Origin: Candidatus Phyllobacterium onerii
GTDB taxonomy: Bacteria; Pseudomonadota; Alphaproteobacteria; Rhizobiales; Rhizobiaceae
Length of the DNA: 64,000 nucleotides
Assembly: GCF_028331445.1 (NCBI RefSeq)
Contig: NZ_JAQMHX010000002.1
Coordinates: forward strand, 248,001-312,000
Reading direction: 5' to 3'
Under the pieces are notes generated by a model. The model made no database searches, was not told the origin of the DNA, and was given only the letters and a program-made list of their open reading frames with translations. Positions 1-8,199 of the stretch are shown piece by piece (position 1 is the first letter of the stretch; every line of letters begins with the position of its first letter). Position numbers and translations under genes: made by a program.

Positions 1-554
1 AAACGTCACCTTCGGTGGTGCCGGAATGCGGCCCCTCGCCGTTGAGCCCAGCAGAAATCGAAGCTTTGGTCGGCGCGACGGCAGCGGCCTACGCGATCGA
101 CCCTCATTTTGCCAAAGCCATTGCCTGGGCGGAAAGCCGATATGATCAGGTTCGCAACAGTCCGAAAGGTGCGCGCGGTCCGATGCAGCTTATGCCTTCC
201 ACCGCAACGGCTCTCGGTGTGCAGGACCCGTGTGAGCCGAAATCCAATGTCGACGGCGGCGTTCGTTATCTTAAAGCGCTGATCGACGAGTTTCAAAACC
301 CGTTGCTTGCGGCTGCAGCTTACAACGCCGGAAGCCGCGCTGTGTACGACAATGGCGGGATTCCGCCCTACGGCGAAACCATTCGCTACGTTGCGGCGGT
401 CATCAATCACCAGCTGGGGATCAAACCTGAGCAGGGGAAAGCTTCCTCCCGGAGGGCCATTGCGAGGAGGGACGGAGGCGGTTCCAGCGCACAGGCAAGC
501 GATGACTCGAGCAGATCGGGCAGTCGGTTCGTCAAAGGCGTCATGCATTTCTAG
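1..554 (+). CDS. virB1: VirB1 lytic transglycosylase of the T4SS (5' end outside window)
   Basis: Peptidoglycan-cleaving transglycosylase that opens the wall for assembly of the transfer channel. The reading frame is open to the left edge, so the start and signal peptide are missing; the GTG at 15 is probably internal. Visible SLT-fold motifs are the catalytic glutamate in AWAESRYDQ, the GPMQLMPSTA motif and AAYNAGSRAV. The C-terminus is a low-complexity Ser/Arg tail, as in other VirB1 proteins. It is the first visible gene of the virB operon, 16 bases before virB2. Confidence 0.93.
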   Translation, partial: TSPSVVPECGPSPLSPAEIEALVGATAAAYAIDPHFAKAIAWAESRYDQVRNSPKGARGPMQLMPSTATALGVQDPCEPKSNVDGGVRYLKALIDEFQNPLLAAAAYNAGSRAVYDNGGIPPYGETIRYVAAVINHQLGIKPEQGKASSRRAIARRDGGGSSAQASDDSSRSGSRFVKGVMHF

Positions 555-570
555 AGTCAAGGAGACGTGA

Positions 571-909
571 ATGAAAACCACCCTTTCCGATCGGCAAAAC
601 AGGACGAGGCAGATAACGGTGATCTTGTTGATGCTGGCCGTGTCACAACTTCTTGCCAGCAACATCGCCATGGCACAGGCAACCAACCAGGCCTTTGCGC
701 CGCTGCAGACGGTGGTTCAGGCGGTCGTGGATTTCATCACCGGCCCGTTCGGGCGCCTCGTCGCCATCATCGCGGTTATCGGCCTGGGCTTTCTGGCTTT
801 TGCGGGCCGTTTGAGCTGGTTCACCGCAGGCGCAGTCGTGCTTGGCATTGGTCTGGTATTTGGAGCACCAGCGATCGTTGACCAGTTGATGTCGACAGTC
901 GGGAACTGA
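571..909 (+). CDS. virB2: VirB2 major pilin of the T4SS
   Basis: Pilin subunit of the conjugative T-pilus. The protein has 112 residues: a basic N-terminus, a long signal peptide ending near AMAQA, then two hydrophobic helices separated by a short polar loop (GRLS), the usual VirB2/TrbC layout. AAGGAG lies about 8 bases before the ATG. It sits between virB1 and virB3 with 3 bases to virB3. Family assignment rests on size, topology and position, since pilins diverge strongly in sequence. Confidence 0.93.
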   Translation: MKTTLSDRQNRTRQITVILLMLAVSQLLASNIAMAQATNQAFAPLQTVVQAVVDFITGPFGRLVAIIAVIGLGFLAFAGRLSWFTAGAVVLGIGLVFGAPAIVDQLMSTVGN

Positions 910-912
910 GCG

Positions 913-1212
913 ATGGCTGAATTTGAAGACGACAAGCCGGTCCTGACCCCCCTCGTCATCGGCTTGACCCGGTCGCCGACCCTGTGGGGCGTTCCGTACA
1001 TGGCCGTCGTCATGGTAATCGGCCTGACGATCATCGCGTGGCTCGCCACAAATACCGTCTGGGCGCTGCTAACGGCACCTGTCGCCTACGTGATGCTTTT
1101 CACGCTGTGCACCTGGGACAGCCGGATCCTCGACGTGCTGCAGGTCGCAACACGTCTGACACCCAAGACCCCGAACAAATCATTTTGGGGTGCCAACTCT
1201 TACGGACCTTGA
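913..1212 (+). CDS. virB3: VirB3 inner-membrane T4SS protein
   Basis: Small inner-membrane protein of the T4SS, working with VirB4 and VirB6 in pilus assembly. The 99 residues include the family's N-terminal TPLVIGLTRSPTLWGVPY stretch followed by two hydrophobic segments at about residues 28-65. It is spaced 3 bases from virB2 and 5 bases from the chosen virB4 start, which implies translational coupling. Confidence 0.93.
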   Translation: MAEFEDDKPVLTPLVIGLTRSPTLWGVPYMAVVMVIGLTIIAWLATNTVWALLTAPVAYVMLFTLCTWDSRILDVLQVATRLTPKTPNKSFWGANSYGP

Positions 1213-1217
1213 CCGTC

Positions 1218-3632
1218 ATGCTGAAGCTCATTCGAGAAGAACTAGGGTTTGGTAACAGACTCAGCCGCGAAAAACCAATGGCGAAGCATATACCCTACCT
1301 GCGACATGTCGCCGACACGGTCATAAAGCTGGAGAGCGGCGCCCTGCTCTCGGTCATTCGCCTTAATGGACTGCTTTTTCAGACCGAGGATCAGGCCGAG
1401 CTCAACATGCGATCCGCAGTGCAAAACACGATGATCAGAGCGCTCGGATCCAGCCGCTTTTCCCTATGGTCGACTGTCATCAGACGTCAGGTCGAGAGCG
1501 ATCTGGACGGCGATTTCGCTGACCCGTTCTGCGACCTGCTCAATCGTCGTTACATGGCGCAATTGAGCGAAAAGCGCATGTTCACCAACGAACTCTATCT
1601 GAGTGTCATACGGTCTGGAATGCGCGGTGCCCTGGCACTTGGGGATAAAACGCGGCGCCTCATCTACAAATCAAGGTCGCGAGATGCCATCGACAACCAG
1701 ATGCGTGAATCGGTGAGTGAGCTCGAAGAACTTGTCGGCAACATCTGCAAGGATCTCCAGAAATATGACGCACGCCCCCTCGGAATTGTCCATCGCAGGC
1801 AAGAACCTTATTCAGAGCCGTGCGAGTTTTTCCAGACGATCCTAAATTGCGGCATTCCCCGCCGGATGCGCCTGCCCCGCATGAACATTTCCAACTACAT
1901 CGGAAGCTCGCGGCTGCATTTTTCCAGGCGCACGATGCAGGCTCAGGGGCCGACCAAGGGCGAGGATCGCCTTGGCGCGATGCTGTCGATCAAGGAGTAC
2001 CCTCCTTTCACCGGTCCGGGCATGCTTGATGGATTGCTGCAGGTCAATCACGAATTCATTCTGACCCAGTCCTTCACCATCACGGACAAGCCGATCGCCC
2101 AGGAGCGCATTTCGCGTCTGAAACGGCAGATTGCGGCCTCAGATGAAGCCGGTAGCGATGTCGAAAACGATATCGACTTTGCCCTGAACAGCTTGATGAA
2201 CCAGGAGGCGGTCTTCGGCCTCCATCACATGAGCCTGTTATGCCTGTCTCGCGATCTGGATGGCATCAATAAGTCTGTCTCCGACCTCGGCGCCTGCCTC
2301 ACAGACATGAACGTCAACTGGCTGCGGGAGGACCTCAACCTGGAGGCCGGGTTCTGGGCCCAGCTTCCCGGCAATCATAGTTACATTGCCCGAAAGGCGC
2401 TTCTCTCCAGTGCCAATTATGCCGGTTTGTCGTCCATGCACAACTTTGCCACCGGCCAGACCGAAGGCACGCATTGGCACACACCCGTCACCATCCTGGA
2501 GACGACCAGCCAGACACCCTACTGGTTCAATTTCCACCGCAGGGACATCGGCCATTTCCTGGTGACGGGACCGACGGGCTCCGGCAAGACCGTCGTCTTG
2601 ACCTTCCTCCTCGCTCAGGCATTTCGTGTTCGACCCACCCCTAAAGCCGTTTTCTTCGACAAGGACCGGGGCGGCGAGATCTTCGTGCGGGCCATGAACG
2701 GTGCCTATGAGGTGCTGACGCCCGGCACATCGTCCGGATTCAATCCCCTGCAGCTTGAAAATAGCGGACCCAACCGCGAATTCCTGCTTCGCTTGCTCAA
2801 GGCCATGCTTAGACACGGCGATGGCAGGGATTTCGACCAGGAAGAGGAAGACATTCTCGAAAGGGCGCTGCTCCGCCTGATGCAGGAGCCGGCAGCCCAG
2901 AGGAACCTAGCAAACCTCTCCGGTCTTCTGATTGGTCGCGCCCGCGCCGGCCCCAACGACCTGAGCGCCCGGCTAAGGCCGTGGATCGATGGCGAGAAGG
3001 CCTGGCTGTTCAATGCCCAGCACGATGTCCTCACCTTCTCCGAGCGACAGATATTCGGGTTCGACATGACCAGCATCCTCGACAATGAGGAGCTCAGGAC
3101 GCCCGCGCTCATGTATATTTTCCATCGTCTTGACGAGCTTCTCGACGGCAGGCCGGTGATGATTTTCATGGACGAAGGCTGGCGCCTTTTGCGGGATTCG
3201 ACGTTCAGCGAGTTTATCGTAGACAAGATGAAAACGATCCGCAAACTGAACGGCATCGTCGGCTTTGGCACGCAATCGGCCGCCGATATTGCCCGAGCGC
3301 CGGCATCACACACATTAATCGAGCAATCCTCTACGAACATCCACTTTCCCAATCCGCGAGCGGATGAGGAAAGTTACATCAGGCGCTTCGGGCTGACGGT
3401 GAAAGAATTCAACTTCATCCGGACGACACCCCCGGAAAAGCGGACGTTCCTGATCAAGCACGGCAATGACAGCGTCATTGCAAGGCTTGATCTCAACGCT
3501 ATGCCGGACATAGTCAAAGTCTTGTCCGGCCGCAAGGAAACCATCGAGGAATGCGCGCGACTGAGAGATGCGCTGGGTGATGACCCTCACGTTTGGCTTC
3601 CTCAGTTTTGCGGCTGGGAGGCATGGCCATGA
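1218..3632 (+). CDS. virB4: VirB4 ATPase of the T4SS
   Basis: Cytoplasmic ATPase that powers pilus biogenesis and substrate transfer. The start at 1218 (MLKLIREELGFGNRL) gives 804 residues, normal for the family; the frame stays open upstream to 984 but that part overlaps virB3. The N-terminal CagE/VirB4 domain is followed by Walker A GPTGSGKT near residue 451 and Walker B IFMDEGWRLL near residue 648. Its stop overlaps the ATG of the next gene by 4 bases (ATGA). Confidence 0.96.
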   Translation: MLKLIREELGFGNRLSREKPMAKHIPYLRHVADTVIKLESGALLSVIRLNGLLFQTEDQAELNMRSAVQNTMIRALGSSRFSLWSTVIRRQVESDLDGDFADPFCDLLNRRYMAQLSEKRMFTNELYLSVIRSGMRGALALGDKTRRLIYKSRSRDAIDNQMRESVSELEELVGNICKDLQKYDARPLGIVHRRQEPYSEPCEFFQTILNCGIPRRMRLPRMNISNYIGSSRLHFSRRTMQAQGPTKGEDRLGAMLSIKEYPPFTGPGMLDGLLQVNHEFILTQSFTITDKPIAQERISRLKRQIAASDEAGSDVENDIDFALNSLMNQEAVFGLHHMSLLCLSRDLDGINKSVSDLGACLTDMNVNWLREDLNLEAGFWAQLPGNHSYIARKALLSSANYAGLSSMHNFATGQTEGTHWHTPVTILETTSQTPYWFNFHRRDIGHFLVTGPTGSGKTVVLTFLLAQAFRVRPTPKAVFFDKDRGGEIFVRAMNGAYEVLTPGTSSGFNPLQLENSGPNREFLLRLLKAMLRHGDGRDFDQEEEDILERALLRLMQEPAAQRNLANLSGLLIGRARAGPNDLSARLRPWIDGEKAWLFNAQHDVLTFSERQIFGFDMTSILDNEELRTPALMYIFHRLDELLDGRPVMIFMDEGWRLLRDSTFSEFIVDKMKTIRKLNGIVGFGTQSAADIARAPASHTLIEQSSTNIHFPNPRADEESYIRRFGLTVKEFNFIRTTPPEKRTFLIKHGNDSVIARLDLNAMPDIVKVLSGRKETIEECARLRDALGDDPHVWLPQFCGWEAWP

Positions 3633-4711
3633 ATCTTTTTGCCCTTCCCTTATTGGCTGTCGCTGTTTTCGAAATTCCCGTACATGCCTCGGCCGACGTC
3701 CCCGTGAGCGACAAGAATGTTTTGAAAGAAGACACTGCGCGCGCCGAGACGACGCGCAAAATCGAAACGGCTGACAAGGATCGCCATACGATCAATACCT
3801 CGGTCACCTGCTCCATGTACCGCCCATCCCGCCGCAACGATCCGGTTGGCGCCGCGGAGCAGAACGCTGAAATCTCCGGCCTCGTACGCCGTGTGGCCCG
3901 AGAAGTGGGCGTCAATGAAAACGAGTTCCTGGCGCTGGTTTATCAGGAAAGCCGGTTCAACCCTTGCGCCAAATCCGGCGTCGGCGCCACAGGCCTGGCG
4001 CAGTTGATGCCGGGGACTGCGGCCGAACTTGGCGTGAACGAGCACAATATCGAAGAGAACCTGCGCGGCGGTGCACGTTATTACAAGCAGCAGCTGTGGT
4101 GTTACAACGGCAATGTGGCTCTAGCGCTTGCCGCCTACAATTCCGGTGCTGGCAATGTCAATAAATATGGCGGCATCCCGCCCTTCAAGGAAACGCAGGG
4201 CTACGTGCGCAGTATCACACAGGATTGGCTCCCGGCCTTCGGTGGATCAGACAAATCCGGCATTCCACTGAACTTTGGTGGTGGCGAGACTGCTTATACA
4301 GGCATGCGAAACTCCACGCTGAACGCCATGGGCACGACCACAGCCACCACGGAAAGTCTCTCGAACGTTGGAAGCTGGTACCAGCAGTTGGCGCGGCTCC
4401 AGACCAGAACCATTCAGGACAGTTGGGACCACAATTCCACAGCGCGCAACGCCAATCTGGAAATGATGAACAACGTCATCAAGCTCGGCACCGTCATGGC
4501 CAACCTCATCAACTCGCGCAACGCCGTTACGATGTCCAACCTCTCGAGTTCCTCGCAATCGGCATCGAAAGACAAGAGTGAGGACAGGCCCGGGGACACC
4601 ACAGATCTGTGCGATTCAAAACTAAACCTCATCTGGGATCCCGACAAACGAGCCTGCATCGAGAAACGGGAAACTGCTTCGAACGTGCAGTTGATGCTGC
4701 AACCACAATAG
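3629..4711 (+). CDS. Second lytic transglycosylase, with a VirB5-like N-terminus
   Basis: Exported SLT-domain protein encoded inside the virB operon between virB4 and virB5. The start at 3629 (ATGA overlap with virB4, GGGAGG 7 bases upstream) gives 360 residues; ATG 3623 lies too close to that ribosome site. It has a signal peptide, then a mature start ADVPVSDKN nearly the same as VirB5's ADVPVIDKK. The SLT core shows catalytic Glu in VYQESRFNP, GLAQLMPGTA and AAYNSGAGNV. A long C-terminal region rich in Ser/Thr/Asn has no recognised domain and ends with a Cys-containing CDSKLNLIWDPDKRACIEK. Role inferred: wall remodelling during channel assembly, perhaps coupled to pilus-tip VirB5. Confidence 0.85.
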   Translation: MNLFALPLLAVAVFEIPVHASADVPVSDKNVLKEDTARAETTRKIETADKDRHTINTSVTCSMYRPSRRNDPVGAAEQNAEISGLVRRVAREVGVNENEFLALVYQESRFNPCAKSGVGATGLAQLMPGTAAELGVNEHNIEENLRGGARYYKQQLWCYNGNVALALAAYNSGAGNVNKYGGIPPFKETQGYVRSITQDWLPAFGGSDKSGIPLNFGGGETAYTGMRNSTLNAMGTTTATTESLSNVGSWYQQLARLQTRTIQDSWDHNSTARNANLEMMNNVIKLGTVMANLINSRNAVTMSNLSSSSQSASKDKSEDRPGDTTDLCDSKLNLIWDPDKRACIEKRETASNVQLMLQPQ

Positions 4712-4721
4712 GAGCCAAATC

Positions 4722-5423
4722 ATGAAACTGTTGAAATTGACTGCTGCTCTCGCCTTCTTGTCGCTTGGCGTTGCCCATGCCGATGTCCCGGTGATCGACA
4801 AGAAAAACTACGAGATCGCCAAGGAGACGGCGGACACAACCACGAAGATCCTCGACACCAACGCGAACATTCTGAAAACTGTTGAGGACACCCTGAAGGC
4901 CGTGACCGGTGAAAGAGGCAGCACGTCTCAACCAATGCAGAACCTTGCCATCGGACAGGGTTTCAGCGTCGCTTCGGTGCCCTCTCTCGACAGCCTCATC
5001 AAAGGCGGCGTTCCCGACTTCGGCAATATGAATGGTGACATCTCCAGGGTCGCGACGACTTTCATCAACGGCCTGCAATTGGTGAAGTCGCTGTCCGGCA
5101 AGGAAAACAGCGATTTCTCTGGGGATAAATCCTACGAGCAACTGGTCAATACTGTCCTTGGTGTTTCCGCCCTGATCAACGGATCGCAAAAGGCCACGGA
5201 AACGCGGCGCAGTGCGTTCGAGGCGGCCGGACAGAAGATCGGCACGGCCGAAGACATCAAAGGCTCTATCGACCAGAATACGCAGTTGCAGGTGCAATCT
5301 GGATTGACCCTCAACGAAATGATCGGCGTGATGAACGGGGCGGTGTCATCGCTGCAGGCGGATAATCAGCGGCGACTGACCGACATTTCCAACAGCAAAA
5401 AAGCGCTCGCCTATGGCGACTAA
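4722..5423 (+). CDS. virB5: VirB5 minor pilin / pilus-tip protein
   Basis: Periplasmic minor component of the T-pilus, likely involved in adhesion to recipients. The 233 residues start with a signal peptide ending in AHA, followed by mature ADVPVIDKKNYEIAKETA and long amphipathic helices, as in the VirB5/TraC family. AGGAG precedes the ATG. The gene overlaps the following small lipoprotein gene by 11 bases. Confidence 0.9.
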   Translation: MKLLKLTAALAFLSLGVAHADVPVIDKKNYEIAKETADTTTKILDTNANILKTVEDTLKAVTGERGSTSQPMQNLAIGQGFSVASVPSLDSLIKGGVPDFGNMNGDISRVATTFINGLQLVKSLSGKENSDFSGDKSYEQLVNTVLGVSALINGSQKATETRRSAFEAAGQKIGTAEDIKGSIDQNTQLQVQSGLTLNEMIGVMNGAVSSLQADNQRRLTDISNSKKALAYGD

Positions 5424-5625
5424 TAGCCCGTCGCGATTTCTCCCTCTGGGCTTCCTGGTTGCAGCGGCACTTTTGACAGGCTGCGGGAGCGTGAAGGAAA
5501 AGACGGCCCCGTGCAAGCGGCCGGCTGAACTTACGTCCTATGCAGAGGATCGCCGGCAAAACTGTGGGCCGATGCGCAGTGTAAACGACCCAGCCCTCGC
5601 CTTTGCTGCGATCAGGTTGGAATAG
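5413..5625 (+). CDS. Small T4SS lipoprotein (VirB7- or entry-exclusion-like)
   Basis: A 70-residue predicted lipoprotein with a clear lipobox, AALLTGCGS (Cys near residue 24), followed by a short Cys-containing mature part (CKRPAELTSY, NCGPMRSVNDPALA). It lies between virB5 and virB6, the place of eex in the pKM101 tra operon. No VirB7 is present at the usual site, because virB6 and virB8 are only 34 bases apart. It could therefore be the outer-membrane-ring VirB7 equivalent or an entry-exclusion lipoprotein; the sequence alone does not decide. Confidence 0.75.
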   Translation: MATNSPSRFLPLGFLVAAALLTGCGSVKEKTAPCKRPAELTSYAEDRRQNCGPMRSVNDPALAFAAIRLE

Positions 5626-5634
5626 AGGGCGGCG

Positions 5635-6660
5635 ATGGAAGACTTTCTTGGAGATCTGCTTCAGCGCATCGAGGATTCGGGAACGTCGTTTTCCGAACAA
5701 GCCTACACCGTCGTCGGACAAGAGGTCATGCCCCTCCTGCAACTTATGCTCGTTGCATATGTCGCCTATTACGGCCTCCAGCTCTTCCTTGGGACCGCGC
5801 GTATTGGCGTGTCGGAGGTTGTCGGTCGCATCGTCCGCATGATGATCATTCTTGCTCTCGTCAGTTCATGGGCGAATTTCAACAATCTGCTCTATCAGTG
5901 GATCAATGACACGCCCGAAGACGTTGGCCGCGCAATCCTGGCCGCCTCCGGAACAGGAATAACCGAGCCCACCAACGGCCTTTCGCAGATCTGGCGAACC
6001 GCCAATCAGGCGGCGTCTACCTTCGCCGAGCAATCGGGTTATTTCTCGATCCTTCCCAGCATGATCGGCGTTTTAATCATGGTCGGCGCGGGGATCTTCA
6101 TCGCCGTTGCACTGGCGATCCTGATCCTGGCCAAGGTGATGTTGTGGGTCCTGATTGGCACAGCGCCGATTTTCATCGCCTGCATGCTGTTCGAAAGAAC
6201 CCGTGGTTATGGCGTCGGGTGGTTCAACCAGGTTCTCACCTACGCACTAATCCCCCTGTTCATCTATGTCGTCGCCTCATTCCTGATTGCTGCGATGAAC
6301 CCAGAGTTGACGAAGATCCATGCGGCGAGCGGCTCAAGGACCCTCACGCTCGCCGATATCGCCGGGTTCCTCCTCCTGTGCGCCGCCGGTGCCTTCGTCA
6401 TGCTTTACGTCCAGTCGATCGGGCAGGGCATCGCAGGCGGTATTTCATCCGGCGTTGGATCATTTGGCATCGGGATAGCCAGGAGATTCGGCGTGACTGT
6501 TCCGTTGACAACCGTGCGCGGAGCAAGTTCGGTCGGCCGCTCGGCCTACCGTGGTGGCCGTGCACTTCGCGACAGGTACAGGTCTGGCGGGAACAGCGAC
6601 AGTTCGGGCACCAAGGCCGCGATGCAAACGAAGATCACACAAAACAGTACGCCTGCGTAG
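5635..6660 (+). CDS. virB6: VirB6 polytopic inner-membrane channel protein
   Basis: Membrane-spanning subunit of the T4SS inner-membrane complex through which DNA passes. The 341 residues contain at least five hydrophobic segments (about residues 30-50, 60-80, 140-200, 205-225 and 240-265) with a periplasmic loop between the first pairs, and a polar Arg/Ser/Gly C-terminal tail. GGCGGCG precedes the ATG by a few bases. Position and topology match TrbL/VirB6 proteins. Confidence 0.92.
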   Translation: MEDFLGDLLQRIEDSGTSFSEQAYTVVGQEVMPLLQLMLVAYVAYYGLQLFLGTARIGVSEVVGRIVRMMIILALVSSWANFNNLLYQWINDTPEDVGRAILAASGTGITEPTNGLSQIWRTANQAASTFAEQSGYFSILPSMIGVLIMVGAGIFIAVALAILILAKVMLWVLIGTAPIFIACMLFERTRGYGVGWFNQVLTYALIPLFIYVVASFLIAAMNPELTKIHAASGSRTLTLADIAGFLLLCAAGAFVMLYVQSIGQGIAGGISSGVGSFGIGIARRFGVTVPLTTVRGASSVGRSAYRGGRALRDRYRSGGNSDSSGTKAAMQTKITQNSTPA

Positions 6661-6694
6661 GCGGGTGCCAACGTTCGAAGGGCATGAGTGGGCA

Positions 6695-7387
6695 ATGGCA
6701 GAAACGAACGACGAACGCTTGCGAACCTACTACCAGAGCGGCGACATCTGGGAACAGGAAGTCGTCAAAAAGGCCAAACGGTCGCGAGCGCTGGCATGGT
6801 TTGTCACGACCATCTTTGGTGCGATCACGCTCGTGAGCCTTGCGACGCTTGCCATGCTGGTGCCATTGAAGAGCTTCGAACCCTATATCGTCGAAGTCGA
6901 CAAGAACACCGGCTATGTCGAGGTGAAGACCGGGCTCACAAGACCGACCAACCTGACCGAGCAGCAAGCGATCACCCAGGCCAATATCGTTCGCTATATC
7001 CGGTCGCGCGAAGGCTATGATCCTTTTGCCATCGAGCAGAATTTCGGCATGGCGGCACTTCTGTCGACTGGCAACGCAGCCCGCCAGCTCCAGGACCTCT
7101 ACAGCGCTGCCAATCCACAGAACCCTGCAAGAATATACGGGCGCAACACGCGGGTGACGACGGAAATCGCGTCGGTCACCTTTCCCAACACGAGCACCGG
7201 GATCGTCCGCTTCACGACTGTCGAACAATCCGAGACCGAGTCCATTCCGCGGCATTGGATCGCTGTCGTGCGTTATCGTTACACCGATACACCGGCGACC
7301 AACGAATGGCGTTTTGAGAACCCGCTTGGATTCCAGGTCTACGACTACCGCCGCGATCAGGAGACGGTGACCGAGGGCGGTCGCTGA
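6695..7387 (+). CDS. virB8: VirB8 assembly factor of the T4SS
   Basis: Bitopic inner-membrane protein that nucleates T4SS assembly. The start at 6695 (MAETNDERLRTYYQSG) gives 230 residues; the frame is open upstream but that part lies inside virB6. A short cytoplasmic N-terminus and one hydrophobic segment at about residues 33-55 are followed by the periplasmic VirB8 domain with EPYIVEVDKNTGYVE and a conserved YRYTDTPATNEWRFENPLGF-type end. Its stop overlaps the virB9 ATG (TGATG). Confidence 0.94.
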   Translation: MAETNDERLRTYYQSGDIWEQEVVKKAKRSRALAWFVTTIFGAITLVSLATLAMLVPLKSFEPYIVEVDKNTGYVEVKTGLTRPTNLTEQQAITQANIVRYIRSREGYDPFAIEQNFGMAALLSTGNAARQLQDLYSAANPQNPARIYGRNTRVTTEIASVTFPNTSTGIVRFTTVEQSETESIPRHWIAVVRYRYTDTPATNEWRFENPLGFQVYDYRRDQETVTEGGR

Positions 7388-8199
7388 TGATTCCTCGCAT
7401 CCTTCTCGCCGCCACTTTGACGACAATCGGCTCTTTCTTGCCTGCCATTGCTGCGCAGACGCCAGCAGCTGGTCGGCTCGATCCGCGCGTCACAAGCGTC
7501 GTCTACCAGCCCAACAATGTTGTCCGTGTCTTTGCCACCTATGGCATTTCGACGATGATTATTTTCGACGAGGACGAGAAGTTCGAGACTGTCGCGCTCG
7601 GCGACACCGAAAGCTGGGATGTTGTGCCGACGGACAAGGGCAATATTCTCTTCGTCAAACCCAAAGCCAGACAGGTCACCACCAATATGAATGTGGTGAC
7701 GACCAAGCGGATCTACTATCTCGAGCTCAATGACTACGCGCCCGAAGACGGCAAGAAGGTCTTTGGCATCCGGTTCGTCTATCCTGAAAAAGATCTCAGC
7801 GCCTCTCTTCGCAAAGAGGCTGAGGCGCGGGCCGCCAATCCAAACATGGCGGGCATCGACAAGGCCAACGTCAATATCGACTATTCTTTTTCCGGCGACG
7901 CAAAGCTGAAGCCGTCAATGGTGTTCGACGACGGCAAGAAGACATTTTTCAAGTTCGGCGCAACCGTTCCGGCAATCTTTGCTGTCAACGCCGACTTCTC
8001 AGAGACCCTGCGGAACTTCCGACGTGAGGGCGAATACATTGTCGTCGATGGGACTGCGACCCAATACACGCTGCGTGACGGCAACCGGTGGACCTGCATC
8101 TTCAATTTGAGAAAGCCTGACTTCGGGGCGCCTGACCCCGATATCATGGCGCCGAGCCTGGACGATAAGGCGAAAACACGCCGAAGGAGTGGAAACTGA
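7387..8199 (+). CDS. virB9: VirB9 outer-membrane core-complex protein
   Basis: Periplasmic/outer-membrane component of the T4SS core ring. The 270 residues start with a signal peptide (cleavage near AIAAQT), then the N-terminal VirB9 domain, a linker around residues 135-160, and the C-terminal beta-sandwich starting at YSFSGDAKLKPSMVFDDGKK, which binds VirB7/VirB10 in characterised systems. TGATG overlaps on both sides tie it translationally to virB8 and virB10. Confidence 0.94.
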   Translation: MIPRILLAATLTTIGSFLPAIAAQTPAAGRLDPRVTSVVYQPNNVVRVFATYGISTMIIFDEDEKFETVALGDTESWDVVPTDKGNILFVKPKARQVTTNMNVVTTKRIYYLELNDYAPEDGKKVFGIRFVYPEKDLSASLRKEAEARAANPNMAGIDKANVNIDYSFSGDAKLKPSMVFDDGKKTFFKFGATVPAIFAVNADFSETLRNFRREGEYIVVDGTATQYTLRDGNRWTCIFNLRKPDFGAPDPDIMAPSLDDKAKTRRRSGN

